Below, piece after piece: positions 7,467 through 9,830 of a DNA stretch of 9,830 bases (the first letter of the stretch is position 1; every line of letters begins with the position of its first letter). The position numbers and the translations under genes were made by a program. The notes under the pieces were generated by a model. That model had not been told where the DNA came from. It did not search any database and worked only from the letters and a program-made list of their open reading frames with translations. Origin of the DNA: Magnetococcales bacterium. Its GTDB lineage: Bacteria; Pseudomonadota; Magnetococcia; Magnetococcales; JADGCH01. Location: the NCBI GenBank assembly GCA_015228995.1, contig JADGCM010000059.1, positions 1 to 9,830 on the forward strand, read 5' to 3'.

Positions 7467-8303
7467 TCACTCCTCTCGCCATACCGGCAGATTGAGATGG
7501 CCCCATTCCGCCATTGAGCCGTCATACAATCGCACCTGGGTAAAGCCAAGATGACGCAATAACACCCAGGTTTGCGAAGCCCGATGGCCCGTTTGACAAT
7601 AGACAACAATCTCTTGTTCGGTATCGGTGACCCCGATCGGGGCCAATAGCCGTTGCAACTCCGGCATCGGCTTGAGCAGGGTGCTATTGCGATTGACCAG
7701 TGTCTCCATCCAATCAAAATGGATCGCACCCGGGATATGGCCACGCGGCCCCGCTAGATTGGTGCCGAGATATTCTTTCTCGCTGCGTACATCGAGCATA
7801 AGGGCCGTTCGCCTACCTTCGACAATGTCTAATACCCCCTGCCAATCGATGGCCCATGCCGATCCATGGTCGTCCGTGGCAGCCGGAAACGACCGCGCCA
7901 CTGGTTGTACCATGCCATCTTCCAGCAGACGCTTTTCTTGATACCACTGGGCGATGCCCCCATCCAGCACCGCGGCATGATCCTGCCCCAACGTCGCCAA
8001 GGTCCAAACGACCCGGCTGGCATCGGTGCCACCCGCTGCATCGTAGACCACAACGGCATGGGAACCATCCAGGCCTAGAGATCCAAATAGATGAGCGAGA
8101 TGGTCATGACTGGCCCGCATGCCAGGGACGCCGTCAATCATGGTGATGATCTCGGCATAACGCAACAACAGCGCCCCTGGGATATGCGCCTGCTCGTAAT
8201 AGGACTCCCCCCCAGCCTGGAGAACCAATAAACGATCCCTATTATCACCCGATAGCTGGGTGTACAGCCATTCGGCATCAATAAATCGCCCCGGTAATTC
8301 CAT
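7467..8303 (-). CDS. Two-domain rhodanese-type sulfurtransferase (thiosulfate/3-mercaptopyruvate family)
   Basis: A 278-residue protein made of two rhodanese domains, the standard length. The first domain (~5-125) is the non-catalytic one: it has HIPGA, VVVYDAAGG and VLDGGIAQW but no Cys at the active-site position. The second (~150-275) has LDVRSEKEYLG, RGHIPGAIHFDW and the loop CQTGHRAS, with persulfide-forming Cys236. This loop is rich in His/Arg, resembling Azotobacter RhdA (CQTHHRS) more than the CGSGVT loop of mercaptopyruvate enzymes. Thiosulfate:cyanide sulfurtransferase activity is therefore the more likely guess, but the donor is not proven. No signal peptide is visible, so it is cytoplasmic. 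The frame is open back to 8396. The ATG at 8303 is preferred because GAGGG sits 8 nt upstream and it gives the family-like N-terminus. An ATG at 8318, overlapping the upstream stop as ATGA, is the alternative and would add five residues. Confidence 0.92.
   Translation of the reverse strand: MELPGRFIDAEWLYTQLSGDNRDRLLVLQAGGESYYEQAHIPGALLLRYAEIITMIDGVPGMRASHDHLAHLFGSLGLDGSHAVVVYDAAGGTDASRVVWTLATLGQDHAAVLDGGIAQWYQEKRLLEDGMVQPVARSFPAATDDHGSAWAIDWQGVLDIVEGRRTALMLDVRSEKEYLGTNLAGPRGHIPGAIHFDWMETLVNRNSTLLKPMPELQRLLAPIGVTDTEQEIVVYCQTGHRASQTWVLLRHLGFTQVRLYDGSMAEWGHLNLPVWREE
7470..7474 (-). promoter_or_regulatory. Ribosome binding site of ffh inside the end of the sulfurtransferase gene
   Basis: On the minus strand AGGAG forms part of the last Glu codons of the sulfurtransferase. 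It is followed at once by that gene's TGA (7469-7467), then CCC and the ffh ATG (7463). The 6-nt spacing is near ideal and the layout suggests coupled translation. Confidence 0.7.
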
Positions 8304-8311
8304 ATTGCTAT

Positions 8312-8316
8312 CCCTC
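8312..8316 (-). promoter_or_regulatory. Ribosome binding site of the sulfurtransferase gene, overlapping the upstream stop
   Basis: GAGGG on the minus strand overlaps the TGA stop of the Hsp70-like gene (8317-8315) and lies 8 nt before the ATG at 8303. The ATG at 8318 has no comparable motif upstream. This favours 8303 as start and suggests termination-reinitiation between the two genes. Confidence 0.6.
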
Positions 8317-9830
8317 ATCCGTGCAGATGTACAATCTCTTGGTGGGCCACCTCTTCTGGACGCTTGCGGATCTGCTCCACCGAATCGGCCAAACATATCT
8401 CAACTTGACTCGGTCCAACCGCCTGGATATAGAGCCGCTTGCCCTCAGCACCGCGGCGGAAGGAGAGATTACGCTCTTGAATCTCCAAAGCACCGCGCCG
8501 CAAGGTGCCGAGTCCGGCTTGCGGCGATAAAGAGTAGGCCAGTACAAAAGCACCGCGTGTGGGCACCCCCAGCTCGTGCCACTCACGGTAACCGGTGTTT
8601 TGTTTCAGCACCGGCGTAAACAGATCCATGCGCAACCGTCCAACAAAGAAACGGAACGGCGCTTCACCGGTATTGACCTCCTCGTGGGGACCAATGGCCA
8701 GCAGACTCTCGCCAGGAATCAATTTTAACAGACCGATGGCCACCCCGGTCTTGGCAGTGGGCCGGTAGGGATTGTCGGGATCGCCTGCGGGTGGTCGGTG
8801 GACAATAAACCGTTGGAATGGGATCTCGCGGCGTATTTCCTCCAGAGCCGGATTTTTTACCAGCCCTTGGGGCGGCATCTCCCACTTCACCATCCGTTCC
8901 TGCAAGATGGTCGCAAACAGCGATTGCACCAACAAGGAACGACTGGAGTTACCGGCCTGTAAAATATGGACCACCTCGGGGATATACTCACGATTTTCAA
9001 AGGCTTGGCGCATAGCAATGAAAAAGCGCAAAATACCCTTACCGACCCGTTGCACCAAAAAATGGTTGAGCAAATTGCGATCCACTTCAAGGGTAACAGG
9101 AACCTTTACCCGATCACGATTGAGCAGTTCGATGGCAATTTTAACCAGCCGCCCCCCTTCGACACAGCTGTCCATTTTGGGATCGATGTTAAAATTGGTA
9201 TCGATGACTGCTTGGCTCAATAAATCGCTGAGGCGGTCCGATATCCGCCGCCGCTGCGGCGCCCGTCCCCGGTTATGGTCGGCCTGGACAACAGCCGTGC
9301 CCCCCCCATCCTCCGGCAAGCGCCATTGGAAATCTTCCCAGATGGCCCGCACTTGGGCAATCAATAGGGTGCTGTTGGTGTAGGCAACGTTGGAATGATC
9401 CAGAAACAGCTCATGCCCGGGAAATTTCTCGGCCTCCGGTGGGCAGGTAAAGGGAATGCGGTTACTGCGGCAGACGTCCAAATTGTGGCAAAAGGTGAGA
9501 TAGGCCATATTGGCCACCAAGTTTTCACCGCCCAGATACATGTCACCACTGGCACCGAAATGTTTAATCACATGCTCGTAACCCTGCCGCTCCTCTTCTG
9601 GAGTCGGTAGACGGAAAATACCGAAATCGAAGTCGCTGCTACCGCCGCCAAAATCAAATACGGCATAAGCCGTGCCTTCCCGGGTTGGCTGCACTTGCAG
9701 ATCACTCAAGGCGCACGCGGCATAAGCCGCCGGCTCGGAGGCCTCCTCTCGCACCGTAAAGCGCTGCATCAGCGGACTCTCTACCAGCAGATAAGGCAAG
9801 CTGCGTTGCAGACCACGGGCAAAGGCACCG
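8315..9830 (-). CDS. Actin-fold ATPase of the Hsp70/DnaK superfamily, 5'-truncated by the window
   Basis: The frame is open from the right edge (last complete codon 9829-9827) to the TGA at 8317-8315, giving 504 visible residues; the start and phosphate-1 motif lie outside. Visible ATPase-core motifs occur in Hsp70 order. EEASEPAAYAA (~28-38) resembles the first connect region. FDFGGGSSDFDFG (~58-70) is the phosphate-2 loop. LQAGNSSRSLLVQSLF is the adenosine motif (Hsp70 GGSSR.P.V), and TGVAIGLLKLIPGESLL is the second connect-like helix. The region between phosphate-2 and adenosine motifs carries a lineage-type insertion with GHELFLDHSN and RGRAPQRRR. After the ATPase core only about 130 residues remain; they look like beta strands (FFVGRLRMDLF, GALEIQERNLSF) and not a canonical Hsp70 substrate-binding domain plus lid. 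It may be a divergent chaperone or a specialised ATPase; the client is unknown. First visible gene of the leftward cluster. The in-frame TTG at 9799 is unlikely to be the start, because coding similarity continues upstream of it. Confidence 0.8.
   Translation of the reverse strand, partial: GAFARGLQRSLPYLLVESPLMQRFTVREEASEPAAYAACALSDLQVQPTREGTAYAVFDFGGGSSDFDFGIFRLPTPEEERQGYEHVIKHFGASGDMYLGGENLVANMAYLTFCHNLDVCRSNRIPFTCPPEAEKFPGHELFLDHSNVAYTNSTLLIAQVRAIWEDFQWRLPEDGGGTAVVQADHNRGRAPQRRRISDRLSDLLSQAVIDTNFNIDPKMDSCVEGGRLVKIAIELLNRDRVKVPVTLEVDRNLLNHFLVQRVGKGILRFFIAMRQAFENREYIPEVVHILQAGNSSRSLLVQSLFATILQERMVKWEMPPQGLVKNPALEEIRREIPFQRFIVHRPPAGDPDNPYRPTAKTGVAIGLLKLIPGESLLAIGPHEEVNTGEAPFRFFVGRLRMDLFTPVLKQNTGYREWHELGVPTRGAFVLAYSLSPQAGLGTLRRGALEIQERNLSFRRGAEGKRLYIQAVGPSQVEICLADSVEQIRKRPEEVAHQEIVHLHG

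Noticed and set aside
8304..8396. Longer start of the sulfurtransferase at 8396
   Set aside because: The extra 31 residues would overlap the Hsp70-like gene by about 80 bases, look non-family, and the good Shine-Dalgarno points to the ATG at 8303.
8772..9383. 203-residue open frame on the plus strand
   Set aside because: It is antisense to the Hsp70-like gene; the composition (many Ser, Arg, Trp) and lack of motifs are typical of shadow frames.

Overview
This window holds part of one long leftward (minus-strand) gene cluster and the 3' end of a single rightward gene that meets it at the left edge. There is almost no non-coding DNA, and no stretch above 300 bases lacks a gene. The sequence looks bacterial, with moderate to slightly high GC judged by eye. 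The Ffh GTPase and the rhodanese active-site loop look proteobacterial, gammaproteobacterial-like or from a nearby deep branch. This is a family-resemblance impression, not a phylogeny.

In transcription order on the minus strand, right to left: (1) a 5'-truncated actin-fold ATPase of the Hsp70/DnaK superfamily (9830-8315); (2) a two-domain rhodanese-type sulfurtransferase (8303-7467); (3) Ffh, the GTPase of the signal recognition particle (7463-6072); (4) glyceraldehyde-3-phosphate dehydrogenase (6037-5030); (5) a very large protein of about 1430 residues (5011-725). That last protein ends in the ATP-grasp and phospho-histidine domains of pyruvate phosphate dikinase (PPDK), but has about 900 extra helical residues in front and lacks the C-terminal pyruvate/PEP-binding barrel. 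Gene spacing is tight: stop codons and ribosome binding sites overlap, and the gaps are 3, 34 and about 18 nt. This suggests one polycistronic unit with coupled translation.

From the left edge, the plus strand carries the C-terminal half of a SagB-type (double) nitroreductase, ending at 773. Its last 49 bases overlap the 3' end of the dikinase-like gene tail to tail. A perfect 8-bp inverted repeat resembling a dispersed REP-type palindrome sits in its reading frame at the window edge.

The two central-metabolism-type enzymes (GAPDH and the dikinase-like protein) are adjacent. Ffh is not beside its usual rpsP-rimM-trmD-rplS partners on the side that can be seen. The most interesting object is the dikinase-like protein: it appears able to make a phospho-histidine from ATP, but the domain that would normally accept or donate that phosphate is missing and is replaced by a large unrecognised N-terminal region.
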